Assembly (NCBI RefSeq): GCF_030068615.1
Contig: NZ_JASJOC010000002.1
Span: 543,764 to 607,763 of the forward strand
Source of the DNA: Halostagnicola sp. A-GB9-2
GTDB lineage: Archaea; Halobacteriota; Halobacteria; Halobacteriales; Natrialbaceae
Reading direction: 5' to 3'
Length of the DNA: 64,000 nucleotides
Position 1 is the stretch's first letter; each line of letters starts with the position of its first letter. A program made the position numbers and the translations under genes. A model generated the notes under the pieces. That model did not search any database, was not told the origin of the DNA, and saw nothing but the letters and a program-made list of their open reading frames with translations. Of this stretch, positions 37,203 through 46,091 are shown piece by piece.

Positions 37203-37490
37203 GTCGGGTGCTTGCGTGGGTGGTTCTTGAATGCGACGAAGCCGCTCGTTTACTCGTCTCGCGATTTTCTTCGCTATACTCACTCGAAGACAGGAGTTCA
37301 ATCTGGAGTCGGTAGTTGTTCGTTCGATAGTGTTTTGGGTAATTGATATTCTTCCACGGTTCAGCTGCAAAATGATTTTAACACCCCACTATCGCCGACA
37401 ATAGGGATTTCCACATCCTCCCCAACCGATTCGGTCACTCGCACGCTCGTTCCCTCATCCACTGGAAGACGCTTTACGACTTCCAAGCCG

Positions 37491-37511
37491 TTCGATCACT
37501 TTGTGATCGAA
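37491..37511. repeat. Perfect 9-bp stem, 3-base loop hairpin downstream of tyrS
   Basis: Arms TTCGATCAC (37491-37499) and GTGATCGAA (37503-37511) flank TTT. It is immediately followed by a second inverted repeat (AAAACC at 37510-37515 with GGTTTT at 37523-37528). Confidence 0.75.
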
Positions 37512-37528
37512 AACCTCGCACGGGTTTT

Positions 37529-37554
37529 GATCGGGGTTCGATCGAACCCCGATC
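37529..37554. repeat. Perfect 26-bp palindrome
   Basis: The half-site GATCGGGGTTCGA is followed directly by its exact reverse complement, with no loop. It is the longest perfect palindrome noticed in the window and lies 13 bases beyond a 9-bp hairpin. It could be a cruciform, a protein-binding site or a relic of a mobile element end. Confidence 0.8.
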
Positions 37555-37664
37555 CAGCGCGCGCCGCCGCGCGTGCTGTGGTCGGTCCAGAGGCGCGTAT
37601 GCCGTGACTACTTCGCTGACAAGTGGTTCGTTTGTCGAGGGATTCGCGCGTCTCAAGTGATTCG

Positions 37665-38645
37665 TCAGGACCGAATCTCTCGGAGCTTCTCTCGGCCCGG
37701 CGCGATCAGTTCGTCGAGGTAACTCGCGAGGGTTCCTTTGGCGTCTGCGGGGTGGAGTTCGCCGGACTCGAGGTCGGCCTCGAGGGCCTCGTAGCTCTCG
37801 TAAGTAATGTCACCGCCGTACTCGTCGGGTCGCTCGACGACGACTTCCTCGAAGCGGGGGAAGACGTGGTACTCGAACAGTTCGAGAACCGGGTTCTCGA
37901 GGTCGCCTTCCGGATCGGCCGTCGGCGGACAGAACGCGGAGTTGACCTTGTCCTCGAGTTCGTCCGTCGAGTCCTCCATCGAGATGGTGACGCCCTCGCT
38001 CGAGGACATCTTGCCCTCGCCCGAGGTGAGATCGGCGACGATCGGCGTGTGGAGGCATGGCCGGACGTCGTAGCCCAGTTCAGGCAACTCCTCGCGGGCG
38101 AGCATGTGGACTTTCCGCTGGTCGATTCCGCCCACGGCGAGGTCGAGGTCGAGGTACTCGATGTCCAGAGTCTGCATCAGCGGGTAGACGACGTGGCTCA
38201 CCTTCGCCGTCTCGCCGCCCTGAATCTCAGCCATCGCGCGCTGAGCGCGGTTCAGCGTCGTCTCGAGCTCCAAGGTGTGCAAGTCCAGCGTGTACTCCTC
38301 GTCGAGCTGGAACTCCGAGCCGTAGACGAACTCGGTCTGGTCTTCCTCGAGTCCGTAGGCCAGAAACTGCGCGCGCATCTGTTCGGCCGTCTCGCGGATT
38401 TCCTCGAAGGTTCCCTTGCCGTTGAGGTAGGCGTGGACATCCGCGAGCAAGACGACGACCTCGAGGCCGGCCTCCTGTAAGTCGATCAGTTTGTTCGCGG
38501 TCAGCAGATGCCCGAGGTGGAGCACACCCGAGGGTTCGTAGCCGACGTAGGCGCGCTTGCCGTCGGGATTCGAAGCGAGTTCCCGCACCTCCTCGTCGGT
38601 GACAACCTCCTCGGCGTTTCGCATAATCAACTCGTACGCGTCCAT
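37665..38645 (-). CDS. tyrS: Tyrosyl-tRNA synthetase
   Basis: 326 residues from the ATG at 38645 (MDAYELIMRNAEEVV). Class I motifs: the HIGH equivalent PSGVLHLGHLL (about 37-47), KMSSS (about 206-210, in GEGKMSSSEG), and the tyrosine pocket VVLLADVHAYLNGKG. The length and the lack of the bacterial C-terminal S4-like domain fit the archaeal/eukaryotic form. It charges tRNA-Tyr. A TATA-like element 26 bases before the start suggests a leaderless mRNA. Confidence 0.95.
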   Translation of the reverse strand: MDAYELIMRNAEEVVTDEEVRELASNPDGKRAYVGYEPSGVLHLGHLLTANKLIDLQEAGLEVVVLLADVHAYLNGKGTFEEIRETAEQMRAQFLAYGLEEDQTEFVYGSEFQLDEEYTLDLHTLELETTLNRAQRAMAEIQGGETAKVSHVVYPLMQTLDIEYLDLDLAVGGIDQRKVHMLAREELPELGYDVRPCLHTPIVADLTSGEGKMSSSEGVTISMEDSTDELEDKVNSAFCPPTADPEGDLENPVLELFEYHVFPRFEEVVVERPDEYGGDITYESYEALEADLESGELHPADAKGTLASYLDELIAPGREKLREIRS

Positions 38646-39001
38646 ACGTGGACGCAACCGGGGCAGGGATTTATGCGTTCTTGAACGATGCCACCACTTC
38701 GGATAGTGTGGGGCTTCCCTTTCGAGCGCTCAGAAAAGAGAGAACGTTCAAAGGAGAAAGCAGGAGGAGGAGACGCTCTCGAAGAGTTCTAGAATATCGA
38801 ATGGGAACCACCCGCGGACTTTTATGTGTTCATCTGTTGATCCCTTAGTACGCGAATTGCCCTTCAGAACTACAGCTGAAATTACCCGAATGCGTCCTCA
38901 CAGGGTACCGAAGACGATATCCACGCCGATCTCTGCTGATCTCGTTGGTGGACGGCTGCCGTGAACGTCGATGCCTTCAACTGACTGAACACGGGGAGAT
39001 C
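38646..39001. other. Divergent intergenic region between tyrS and histidine kinase
   Basis: 356 bases. It contains the tyrS TATA element and a TTTTATG patch near 38819-38826 that could be a promoter for the kinase. A GGGGAGAT sequence directly before the ATG at 39002 is a likely ribosome binding site. No gene or repeat was recognised. Confidence 0.5.
38667..38676 (-). promoter_or_regulatory. TATA-like element of tyrS
   Basis: Read on the minus strand GCATAAATCC, centred about 26 bases before the ATG at 38645. Confidence 0.55.
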
Positions 39002-41431
39002 ATGAGCGAAATTAGACAACACGCGGAAACAGACGATCCGACTGCCCAGACCGGGGTCGAGGCCCTTCAAGCGAGTCCCGACTTTCGAGGACCGGTCGAA
39101 TCCTCGAGACATCACGAGTCGAACGATCACCTCGCGCTCGTCTACGAATCCCGAGACGAGCAGTTCCAGACCGCGATTCCGTTCGTCCGGCAAGGACTCG
39201 AGCGAGGCGAACGATGTCTATACCTTGCAGATGAGAACAGCAAGGCGGAGGTTCGAGCGGCGATGGAGACCGCGGGAATCGATACGGAAGCAACACTCGA
39301 GTCGGGCGCGCTCACCATTGACACTGCGGCAAACTCCTACCTCCAAAACGGAGCGTTCGATCCAGACGAGATGCTGTCGAGTCTCTCGACGGCGATCGAC
39401 GACGCCACCGAATCGTACGACGGCTTCCGAATTACGGGAGAAATGACGTGGGTGCTCAGCGAGAGCACCGACCTCGAGGATCTCATCGAATACGAAACGA
39501 AACTCAACCAGTTTTTCCCACAGGCTAACGCCATCGCACTCTGTCAGTACAACCGCGAGCGGTTCTCCCCGGAGATAATCCGGGATATCATCAAGACACA
39601 TCCCTACGTGGTCCAACAACAGACAATCTGCCAGAATTTCTACTACACGCCCCCTGCTGATTTCTTCGGTCCTGAAACCCCAAAAAACACTGTCGATCGG
39701 ATGATGGACACGCTCTATGACCGATCGACGGCGAAGAACGAACTGGAGGAACGCCAACAGTCGCTCCACGAGCAAACCGAAATCATGGCCGACTCGACAC
39801 AGACCTTCGAGGAAAAACTTCAAGATCTGTTCGAACTCGGCTGTGAACGGTTCGGACTCGATTTCGGCGGCCTCGCCCGCGTCGAACCCGAAACGGATTC
39901 GTTCGAACTCGAGTATACAAACGCGACCGAGGACGCGTTCGAACCCGGTCTCGAAATGCCGCTTTCGGAGACGTTCTGTCCCGCAGTGATCGATCGATCT
40001 GGCGTCACAGCTGTGACCGATCCATCGCTGGACGATTTCGACGAAACCATCGCGCATCAAGAATGCGGCGTATCGGCGTATCTCGGCACGTATCTGGAGT
40101 TCGAGGCGACGACAAACCGAACGTTCTTCTTCGTTTCTCAAGAGCCAAAAAGCGAAGGGTTCAGCGACGACGAACGCACGTTTCATCGGTTGCTGAGTCA
40201 GTGGGTCAAATACGAACTCGAGCAGGAGAAACGCGAGCGCCACCAGCGAACGTTGTACGAGATCGCAGCGGATACGGATCGGACGTTCGAGGAAAAACTA
40301 GACGCGATCTTCGAACTCGGTTGCGAACGCTTCGATCTCGATGTCGGCTGTATCGCCCGGATCGACAAACCGAACGATGCGCTGGAGGTCGAACTGACGA
40401 GCGAATCCGATGGCGAGGTTGTTCCGGAAGGAGAAGTCCCGCTCTCGGAAGCGTACTGTCAGTCGATAGTGAACGGCCAAGAAACCATCAGCGTTACCGA
40501 TCCGGTAGGCGACGGATTCGAAGAGACCGCCGCCTACGACGAGTACGGGATCGAGACCTACCTCGGAACGCGAATCGAACTCGAGGCGTGTCAGGACAGA
40601 ACGTTCTTTTTCGTCTCCGACGAGGAACGGTCGCGGGAATTCTCCGCCGCCGAGCGAACCTTCCATCACTTGATGGGCCAATGGATCAAATACGAACTCG
40701 AGCAAAGACACCGAGAGGAGGACCTCAAGGAGTCGAACGAACGGCTGGAACAGTTCGCCTACGCGGCGTCTCACGACCTCCAAGAGCCCCTCCGGATGGT
40801 CTCGAGTTACCTCGAACTAATCGACCGACGCTACGGTGAGGAGCTCGACGACACCGGCGAAGAGTTCCTCGAGTTTGCCGTCGATGGAGCTGATCGCATG
40901 CGGGAAATGATCGATGCGTTGCTCACGTACTCCCGCGTTGAAACCCACGGAAAGTCCTTCGAACCGGTCGAGATGGACGACGTTTTCGAAGGGGTTCTCA
41001 AAAGCCTCCAGATTCAGGTCGAAGAGCAGAACGCGGCGATTTCCACGGAGTCACTCCCCTGTGTGAGGGGCGACTCGAGTCAGCTCCAGCAGGTCGTCCA
41101 GAACCTGCTGAGTAATGCGATCAAGTACAGCGGCGAGGAGCCGCCCCAGATTCACGTATCTGCCGAACAACACGGTCGGAAAACGATTATTTCGGTCCAT
41201 GACGACGGGATCGGGATCGACTCCGATAACGCGGATCGGATCTTCGATGTTTTCGACCGGCTGCACAGCCGCGAGGAGTACGCGGGCACCGGTATCGGTC
41301 TCGCTATCTGCGAGCGGATCATCGAACGCCACGGTGGCGAAATCTGGGTAGAATCCGAACCCGGCGAGGGGTCGACGTTTTCGTTTTCGCTGCAAACCTC
41401 CGGGGAATTCGCCTCGACGCGGCCGAGTTGA
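39002..41431 (+). CDS. MEDS-GAF-GAF sensor histidine kinase
   Basis: 809 residues from the ATG at 39002 (GGGGAG just upstream). Order: MEDS/DcmR-type sensory domain (about 40-220: HLALVYESRDEQFQTAIPF, GFRITGEMTW), coiled linker, two similar GAF-like domains (about 268-405 and 428-565, starting TFEEKLQDLFELGCERF and TFEEKLDAIFELGCERF), HisKA with the phospho-His about residue 591 (ASHDLQEPLRMV), and HATPase_c (NLLSNAIKYS, DDGIGID, GTGIGLAICERIIERHGG). No membrane helix or receiver domain, so it is a soluble kinase. No response regulator gene is adjacent. The ligand is unknown; MEDS domains were first linked to dichloromethane or methyl-compound sensing. Confidence 0.9.
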   Translation: MSEIRQHAETDDPTAQTGVEALQASPDFRGPVESSRHHESNDHLALVYESRDEQFQTAIPFVRQGLERGERCLYLADENSKAEVRAAMETAGIDTEATLESGALTIDTAANSYLQNGAFDPDEMLSSLSTAIDDATESYDGFRITGEMTWVLSESTDLEDLIEYETKLNQFFPQANAIALCQYNRERFSPEIIRDIIKTHPYVVQQQTICQNFYYTPPADFFGPETPKNTVDRMMDTLYDRSTAKNELEERQQSLHEQTEIMADSTQTFEEKLQDLFELGCERFGLDFGGLARVEPETDSFELEYTNATEDAFEPGLEMPLSETFCPAVIDRSGVTAVTDPSLDDFDETIAHQECGVSAYLGTYLEFEATTNRTFFFVSQEPKSEGFSDDERTFHRLLSQWVKYELEQEKRERHQRTLYEIAADTDRTFEEKLDAIFELGCERFDLDVGCIARIDKPNDALEVELTSESDGEVVPEGEVPLSEAYCQSIVNGQETISVTDPVGDGFEETAAYDEYGIETYLGTRIELEACQDRTFFFVSDEERSREFSAAERTFHHLMGQWIKYELEQRHREEDLKESNERLEQFAYAASHDLQEPLRMVSSYLELIDRRYGEELDDTGEEFLEFAVDGADRMREMIDALLTYSRVETHGKSFEPVEMDDVFEGVLKSLQIQVEEQNAAISTESLPCVRGDSSQLQQVVQNLLSNAIKYSGEEPPQIHVSAEQHGRKTIISVHDDGIGIDSDNADRIFDVFDRLHSREEYAGTGIGLAICERIIERHGGEIWVESEPGEGSTFSFSLQTSGEFASTRPS

Positions 41432-41571
41432 TCTCACCGGGACCCGCATCGATTGGAGGGGGTGAAGATCGAACCGTTTCCGTAGTAAAACGGTATTACC
41501 ACCGACAGTGATGCGAACGCGATTGGAACAGTCGCCGGCGCTTTTGGGATCCGACTCGAACCGATCCCGCG

Positions 41572-42144
41572 ATGAGTGACCCCAGTCCCAACGACGACGA
41601 CGGCGAGACGAGCGTGGGTTCAGATCACCGGGCCGGAGACGAGTTTACCGACGACGATATCGGCGCAGACGACCGGATTCGATCCGACGAACGGACGACG
41701 AACGCCGCGCAGGTCGACGCGGGTGGGGATCCGCGAAACGAGTCGACGCAAATCGCGAACGAAGAGCGCCGGCGAAACACGGCGTTCGTCAGCGGTATCG
41801 TCGCCGTGATCGGTGCCTGGGTTGCGCTGTCGGTGCTGGTCTACGATGTCGCGACGGCATCGCTGTGGAACAACGTCGCGGTCGGTGCCGTCGTTTTCCT
41901 CGCCGCAGGCTACAACTACTACCGGTTATCGAACGACATCCCGCTTAGCACCGGTATCGCGACGCTCGTCGCGCTCCTCGGTATCTGGCTGATCGTTGCG
42001 GCGGCACTTCTCGAGATGACGATGGGCCTCTTCTGGAGCACCGCCGTCTCGGGACTACTTATCGCGGGGCTGGCCGGGTACAACGCCTACGAATCTCGCG
42101 AAGCGACGACGGTCGCGACAGATCCCGATACCGGGACGCGATGA
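41572..42144 (+). CDS. SPW-repeat-like membrane protein
   Basis: 190 residues. The first 65 are a very acidic, disordered tail (Asp, Glu, Arg); the rest has four membrane helices in two related pairs (FVSGIVAVIGAWVALSVLVY then NVAVGAVVFLAAGYNYYR; ATLVALLGIWLIVAAALLE then STAVSGLLIAGLAGYNAYE). The duplicated Trp-then-AGYNxY pattern recalls SPW-repeat proteins. Function unknown. It stands alone downstream of the kinase. Confidence 0.7.
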   Translation: MSDPSPNDDDGETSVGSDHRAGDEFTDDDIGADDRIRSDERTTNAAQVDAGGDPRNESTQIANEERRRNTAFVSGIVAVIGAWVALSVLVYDVATASLWNNVAVGAVVFLAAGYNYYRLSNDIPLSTGIATLVALLGIWLIVAAALLEMTMGLFWSTAVSGLLIAGLAGYNAYESREATTVATDPDTGTR

Positions 42145-42160
42145 GAGAAACAGTTCGTTC

Positions 42161-42406
42161 TCACCGGGTGGCTGACGACTCGAGTTGTCGAAGTCGATAG
42201 GCTGCGGCGTAGTGGCCGGTCGCGACGACTGCAAAGGTGATCATCGCAATCGCAAACGCGATCGCGAGTACCGGAGAGATGCCGTTGATGTAACTATTTC
42301 CGAGTTGACCGAACGCGAGTGCAACCGGGCCGATAGAGATGAGCGAGCATTCGATCGGCGATTCGCGAAACAGTTCGGAATAACTGATTGTTTCAGACCA
42401 GACCAT
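42161..42406 (-). CDS. Hypothetical small membrane protein
   Basis: 81 residues with two membrane segments (about 20-37 and 44-66: PVLAIAFAIAMITFAVVATGHYAA), then a short basic tail. No family recognised. Composition and third-position bias are weaker than in the neighbours, but the frame fits the space between two plus-strand genes and the helices are coherent. Moderately sure it is real. Confidence 0.5.
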   Translation of the reverse strand: MVWSETISYSELFRESPIECSLISIGPVALAFGQLGNSYINGISPVLAIAFAIAMITFAVVATGHYAAAYRLRQLESSATR

Positions 42407-42533
42407 GATTCAAACAGGGGTTACGGTTGTTGAGGGGCGGGTTGTCGTATTCTTTTTGGTTCGATCGTCAGCAGTTCGAACCGGCTTCGGTCGGACCGAT
42501 ACGTTCTTTCTTCACGCCCTCCAATCTCCAATT

Positions 42534-43085
42534 ATGCGGATCCGAGAGTTTAAAGACGTACTCGAGGACGTCACCGATCACAGCGCCGATCCGGAGGACT
42601 GGCGCGCTGTCGCCGGCGACCGCGCTGGCGGGGTCGGCGAAGACATGTATCTCGCCCACCCGAATGCGGGGGTGTTCTTCCTGAAGACGTACGCGAAGAA
42701 TCCCTTCGAGGTCCACGGCGTTGGGACCCGAGTTGCTCGAAGCCTCGACGACGAAATCGGCTCGTTCCTGCCCGAACGCGAAAGCGGCGGTCGATTCGCC
42801 GTCCAGTCTCCGCCCGAAGACGAGGATCACGCCGAGTCCGTCGCGAAACGGCTCGAGACGGTTGTCGAAACCCACGCGGACGCGCCGACGACCGCGGAGG
42901 ATTTCTTCGACGACATGATGGACGCCCTCGAGAGTCCGGCGTTCGGTCCGATGGAGTACGATCAGTACGACCGCCCCGACGAACTCGACGGTCTCGCAGA
43001 CCAGTTCGACGAGGCGGAGAAACTGTTGAGCGAGGAACTCGACGATCTCATCGAGGCCGACGAGGTCGACCGCGGATTCATGTAA
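42534..43085 (+). CDS. Conserved haloarchaeal hypothetical protein
   Basis: 183 residues, about a quarter Asp plus Glu, from the ATG at 42534 (MRIREFKDVLEDVTDHSADP). GGVGEDMYLAHPNAGVFFLKTYAKNPFEVHGVGTRVAR is the most structured-looking part; the C-terminal third is a set of acidic helices (DELDGLADQFDEAEKLLSEELDDLIE). No domain recognised, no membrane segment. Strong haloarchaeal codon use supports it being a gene. Confidence 0.75.
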   Translation: MRIREFKDVLEDVTDHSADPEDWRAVAGDRAGGVGEDMYLAHPNAGVFFLKTYAKNPFEVHGVGTRVARSLDDEIGSFLPERESGGRFAVQSPPEDEDHAESVAKRLETVVETHADAPTTAEDFFDDMMDALESPAFGPMEYDQYDRPDELDGLADQFDEAEKLLSEELDDLIEADEVDRGFM

Positions 43086-43212
43086 TTTCTGATAATTCCA
43101 ACAGCTTTCTCTCCCTCCACAGAATCGAACCTCCACAACCAGTTTTTTCGCTCCCAATTTGGGGCGACGGTCCGCCGGAGAGGCTTTGTGTACTGGTCTC
43201 GAGCATCCACAC

Positions 43213-43602
43213 ATGAACGTCGAGGAAACGATTCGTGAGTACTACGAGACGTTACGCCGGGGCGGGCAACTACATCCGTATTTCCTCGAGGGCGACTCGA
43301 CGACCAAGTTCGGGGTGAGCGAGGCGGTTTTCGGCTACGAAGACGTCGCCGACGCCCTTCGCGAACAGGCCGAATCGACCGCGGAGTGGACCGTCGAGAG
43401 CGAAAACCTCGTCGTCGACGACCGCGACGAGTACGCAATTTTCGCCGACGAGGTTACCCTCGCGTGGACCGACACGCAGAGCGGGCAGCGGTGGCGATTC
43501 GACACCCGGTGGAGCGGAACGCTTGAGCGGCAGGGCCTGGATGCCGATCAAGCGGAATGGAAGTTCAGAACGATGCACGTCAGCGCCCCACACCAACTGT
43601 GA
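43213..43602 (+). CDS. SnoaL/NTF2-like protein
   Basis: 129 residues from the ATG at 43213 (MNVEETIREYYETLRRGGQLHPYF). The pattern of an N-terminal helix pair, then four strands with conserved Trp (TWTDTQSGQRWRFDTRWSGTLER-like segment) fits the SnoaL-3/NTF2-like fold used for small-molecule binding or as association domains. No catalytic role can be assigned. Its stop overlaps the next gene through GTGA at 43599-43602. Confidence 0.8.
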   Translation: MNVEETIREYYETLRRGGQLHPYFLEGDSTTKFGVSEAVFGYEDVADALREQAESTAEWTVESENLVVDDRDEYAIFADEVTLAWTDTQSGQRWRFDTRWSGTLERQGLDADQAEWKFRTMHVSAPHQL

Positions 43603-43799
43603 GCCGGCGAGACACGACGTCGAGAGAGCTTTCGGACGATAATCGGCTCATGATCAGTTTCGTCTGTCTCGTTGGCCTTTCGGGCGGGTTGATGGCGATC
43701 TTCGGCGACGCCTCCGTCCCCGTCGTCGGGCTGGCGACGATCGGCGGACTGGTGGTTGGGAGCTGTCTACTCTGGTATCTTCGCTGGATCCTTCGATGA
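43599..43799 (+). CDS. Small membrane protein, GTG start
   Basis: 66 residues. The GTG at 43599 overlaps the stop of the SnoaL-like gene (GTGA), which I prefer to an ATG 14 codons upstream that would run deep into that gene. Two membrane helices follow a short charged N-terminus (MISFVCLVGLSGGLMAIFG; VVGLATIGGLVVGSCLLWYL). Function unknown. It is apparently co-translated with the SnoaL-like protein. Confidence 0.65.
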   Translation: MSRRDTTSRELSDDNRLMISFVCLVGLSGGLMAIFGDASVPVVGLATIGGLVVGSCLLWYLRWILR

Positions 43800-43846
43800 T
43801 TTCCCCGGCTTCGATTTCGGCCGTCCGTCGGAAACGGCGAGGACGG

Positions 43847-44182
43847 TCACTCTTCGCTGGGTTGTTCGATGAGTCGAGCGATTGTTACGACCGTCTTGAA
43901 TTCCGAGGGCTGTCCACGAACTCTTACGACGTCGTCTTCCGGAAGGTATTCAATAAATTCGACGGAGCTCGCCTTCGGGAGGTGGAGGTGTTGCAGTTCG
44001 AGTTTGATCTCCCGGAGAAAGTCGTCCGGGATGTTCGGCGGGTGGGTATCCGTTTCCCAGGACGCGACCGTTTCGAGTAGCTCCTCGACGGTAACTTCGC
44101 CTCCGTGCTCTTTGAGATAATAGATAGCGTACCGCCGACGTTCGTCACTGAGCAGGTCGAAAACCGTATCGAGCGAAACCAT
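43847..44182 (-). CDS. DUF7344-type winged-helix protein
   Basis: 111 residues. FDLLSDERRRYAIYYLKEHGGEVTVEELLETVASWE at the N-terminus is the typical haloarchaeal DUF7344 winged helix, followed by a helical segment with LELQHLHLPKASSVEFIEYLPEDDVVRV. Such proteins are small putative DNA-binding regulators, often in tandem with signalling genes. The target is unknown. Convergent with the small membrane protein gene. Confidence 0.82.
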   Translation of the reverse strand: MVSLDTVFDLLSDERRRYAIYYLKEHGGEVTVEELLETVASWETDTHPPNIPDDFLREIKLELQHLHLPKASSVEFIEYLPEDDVVRVRGQPSEFKTVVTIARLIEQPSEE

Positions 44183-44378
44183 TAGTGTCTAGTCGCATCC
44201 GATCGCTATAGCTGTCTCGGCGGTCGTCCTCAACGGGGAGGCCGCCGAAAACCGCGGATGACATTGAGGGGAAGATTACGTGACCGAGATTGGACAGCAA
44301 CAGTCGAGATGGACAGCAACAGGAACGAGAGACGTGTGAAACGGAGTGGTCGGTGACCGCTTTCCCGAACGGCAGTGG

Positions 44379-45335
44379 TTACCGCTCGACTCGCCGAACC
44401 CAGGTTCCCGGAGAGTCGAGTTCGTCGTGGGTCGGAAGGTTCCCCGGCCGTTCCCACACCAGACTCGCGGTCTCGAGGTCCCGAATTCTGACGACGTGTT
44501 CGAAGAAGTTCTTTCCGCGTTCGTACTGTCGTTGCTTGAGTCCGAGTCCGAGCAGTCGACGGAACAGTTGCTGGAGCGGCCCGCGACCCTGTCTGCGGGC
44601 GTCGAGCTTTCGACGCAGGTCTTCGTACTCGTCGTCGAAAGCGTGGTCCATCAGTAGTTCCGCGTAGCCCTCGACGACGGTCATCGCGGCGTCGAGATCG
44701 CGAAACGCGGCCTTGTTGAATCTCCCCTCCGCGAGCGCGTCGATCCCGTCCTCCATGCGGCTCTCGAGGTGGTCCGACAGCCACGGAGCGGCACCGAACT
44801 CCGCGGCGTGTGTCACCTCGTGAAAGGCGATCCAGCGGCGGAACCTGTCGGAGTCGACCTCGAGCACTTCGGCGGCGTTGAGGATGTTCGGCCTGACGAA
44901 GTAGAGGGCGTGGTCATCGGTGGGTCTGTCGGCGAGCAACAACGGATCGTACTGGCCGAGTACGTTGCGTCCGAGAAAAGACAGCAATACCGTCATCGTT
45001 CCCGTGTTGATCGTTCTGGCGACGCCCGGGAACACCTCGGTGTGGTTCTCGACCGGTGCCATTACCCGCTCGAAGGTGGCGACGTTGGCGTCGATCCAGT
45101 GGTGGCGGTTCTGGATTTCGATGGTTTCGGGGACGTCGAAGTCGGCTCCCGAAACCTCGCGAACGCCTGCTCTGGCCTCGCGGACATCCTCGGCGTACGC
45201 TTCGCGTTCGCCGGACGCGAGATCCAGCGATCCGGGATCAGTTGCAGCCTTGGCGGCGTCGGCGGCGGATTGCCAGTCGACTGCATCGTCACCGGAGGCC
45301 CCGGCGACTGCCCGGGCGCTGCGATAAAGATTCAT
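44379..45335 (-). CDS. Zincin-like zinc-dependent metalloprotease (DUF2342 type)
   Basis: 318 residues. The zinc-binding HEVTHAAEF lies about residues 172-180 (HExxH with a downstream acidic residue), preceded by VRPNILNAAEVLEVDSDRFRRWIAF, as in the DUF2342 family, whose actinobacterial members sit near coenzyme F420 biosynthesis genes. No signal peptide is present, so it acts in the cytoplasm. No F420 biosynthesis gene is adjacent here. Peptidase activity has not been shown for the family as far as I know. Confidence 0.85.
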   Translation of the reverse strand: MNLYRSARAVAGASGDDAVDWQSAADAAKAATDPGSLDLASGEREAYAEDVREARAGVREVSGADFDVPETIEIQNRHHWIDANVATFERVMAPVENHTEVFPGVARTINTGTMTVLLSFLGRNVLGQYDPLLLADRPTDDHALYFVRPNILNAAEVLEVDSDRFRRWIAFHEVTHAAEFGAAPWLSDHLESRMEDGIDALAEGRFNKAAFRDLDAAMTVVEGYAELLMDHAFDDEYEDLRRKLDARRQGRGPLQQLFRRLLGLGLKQRQYERGKNFFEHVVRIRDLETASLVWERPGNLPTHDELDSPGTWVRRVER

Positions 45336-45392
45336 AGCTGAACTAGGACGAGCGGACGCAAAAGCGTTCGGCCCGGTCGCTGTCTGCGGAAC

Positions 45393-45692
45393 TTAGTTGA
45401 CGATGACGTCCGGCTCTTCACGTTGCTCGAACTCGTCTTCGTCGTCGTCACCGCGGAACTTCTTCAGGGCGACGCCGATGCCGACCAGAAGGGCGAGTCC
45501 GACGAGGACGCCGATTGCACCCTTGCCACTCGAGTCGTCTTCGGCGGCTGCGGCCTCGTCCTCTTCCTCGGAATCGAGCGCTTCCGTTTCGACCCGTTCG
45601 CCGAACGGAAGCGCGTCGTCGATCACTTTCGGACCGAATTGGGTGTCGCCGTCCAGATGCAACTCGATGAGGGTAAACTTCTTGTTGCCCAT
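45393..45692 (-). CDS. Small single-helix membrane protein
   Basis: 99 residues from the ATG at 45692 (MGNKKFTLIELHLDGDTQFGPK). An N-terminal beta-rich segment, an acidic linker (EEEDEAAAAEDDSS), one membrane helix near residues 63-82 (GAIGVLVGLALLVGIGVALKKF) and a charged cytoplasmic tail. It resembles other haloarchaeal single-pass proteins with an acidic linker. No function. It lies 57 bases downstream of the metalloprotease start but reads towards the same strand side. Confidence 0.7.
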   Translation of the reverse strand: MGNKKFTLIELHLDGDTQFGPKVIDDALPFGERVETEALDSEEEDEAAAAEDDSSGKGAIGVLVGLALLVGIGVALKKFRGDDDEDEFEQREEPDVIVN

Positions 45693-46091
45693 ACGATGGA
45701 CATCCACGGGAGCGCACTTAGCCGTTGTGCTGATCGAAGCGAGAACGGCCAGTGAAACGGAAGCGAACGGGAGCGTGGACGCCCAGAACCACGGAAGCCG
45801 GCGTAGCGCTCGCAACGAACTCGAGGGATGTCTGCTCGGATACACTTCGGGTGTCGACCACTGCACCTCGGTCATCAAGTGGTTGACTTGATTCGAGAGA
45901 GAGAACGACCAATTTTTGGTGTTTCTTTGAACTCCAAACTGAGTGGTGAATGTGTCGACATGTTCCAATTTATTTGGCCAGTACATTCATGTTCCTCGGC
46001 AATTCAGGCCCGCTATTGCCGGTTTTGAGGTGGTAATCTTGTTCCAGAGACGACCGGTACGATTAAGTGTCCATCACCTGCGGTCTTTCGT
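45693..46091. other. Intergenic region with lower-GC stretch
   Basis: 399 bases. The part about 45890-46040 is AT-richer than its surroundings, with short open frames on both strands that lack haloarchaeal codon character. The TATA-like ATTAAG at 46062-46067 belongs to the Sm gene. No RNA gene or repeat was recognised. Confidence 0.5.
46062..46067 (+). promoter_or_regulatory. TATA-like element of the Sm-L37e operon
   Basis: ATTAAG centred about 28 bases before the ATG at 46092. Confidence 0.5.

Larger units (their letters stand above)
37203..37664. other. 462-bp intergenic region with a run of inverted repeats
   Basis: It lies between the 3' end of tyrS and the start of the M24-like gene, both on the minus strand. 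An AT-rich patch near 37280-37400 may hold the M24 promoter. Between 37491 and 37554 there are several perfect inverted repeats packed together. A short frame on the minus strand through about 37360-37505 has protein-like composition but no start codon or known family. No intact gene is claimed. Confidence 0.6.

Noticed and set aside
37360..37505. Possible remnant of a TnpB-type transposase next to the palindromes
   Set aside because: The short minus-strand frame has a coding-like look, but I could not match it to a family or find transposon ends, so it stays unassigned.
45828..46028. Short frames on both strands in the lower-GC gap before the Sm gene
   Set aside because: Neither has haloarchaeal codon bias or a recognisable domain; more likely non-coding.
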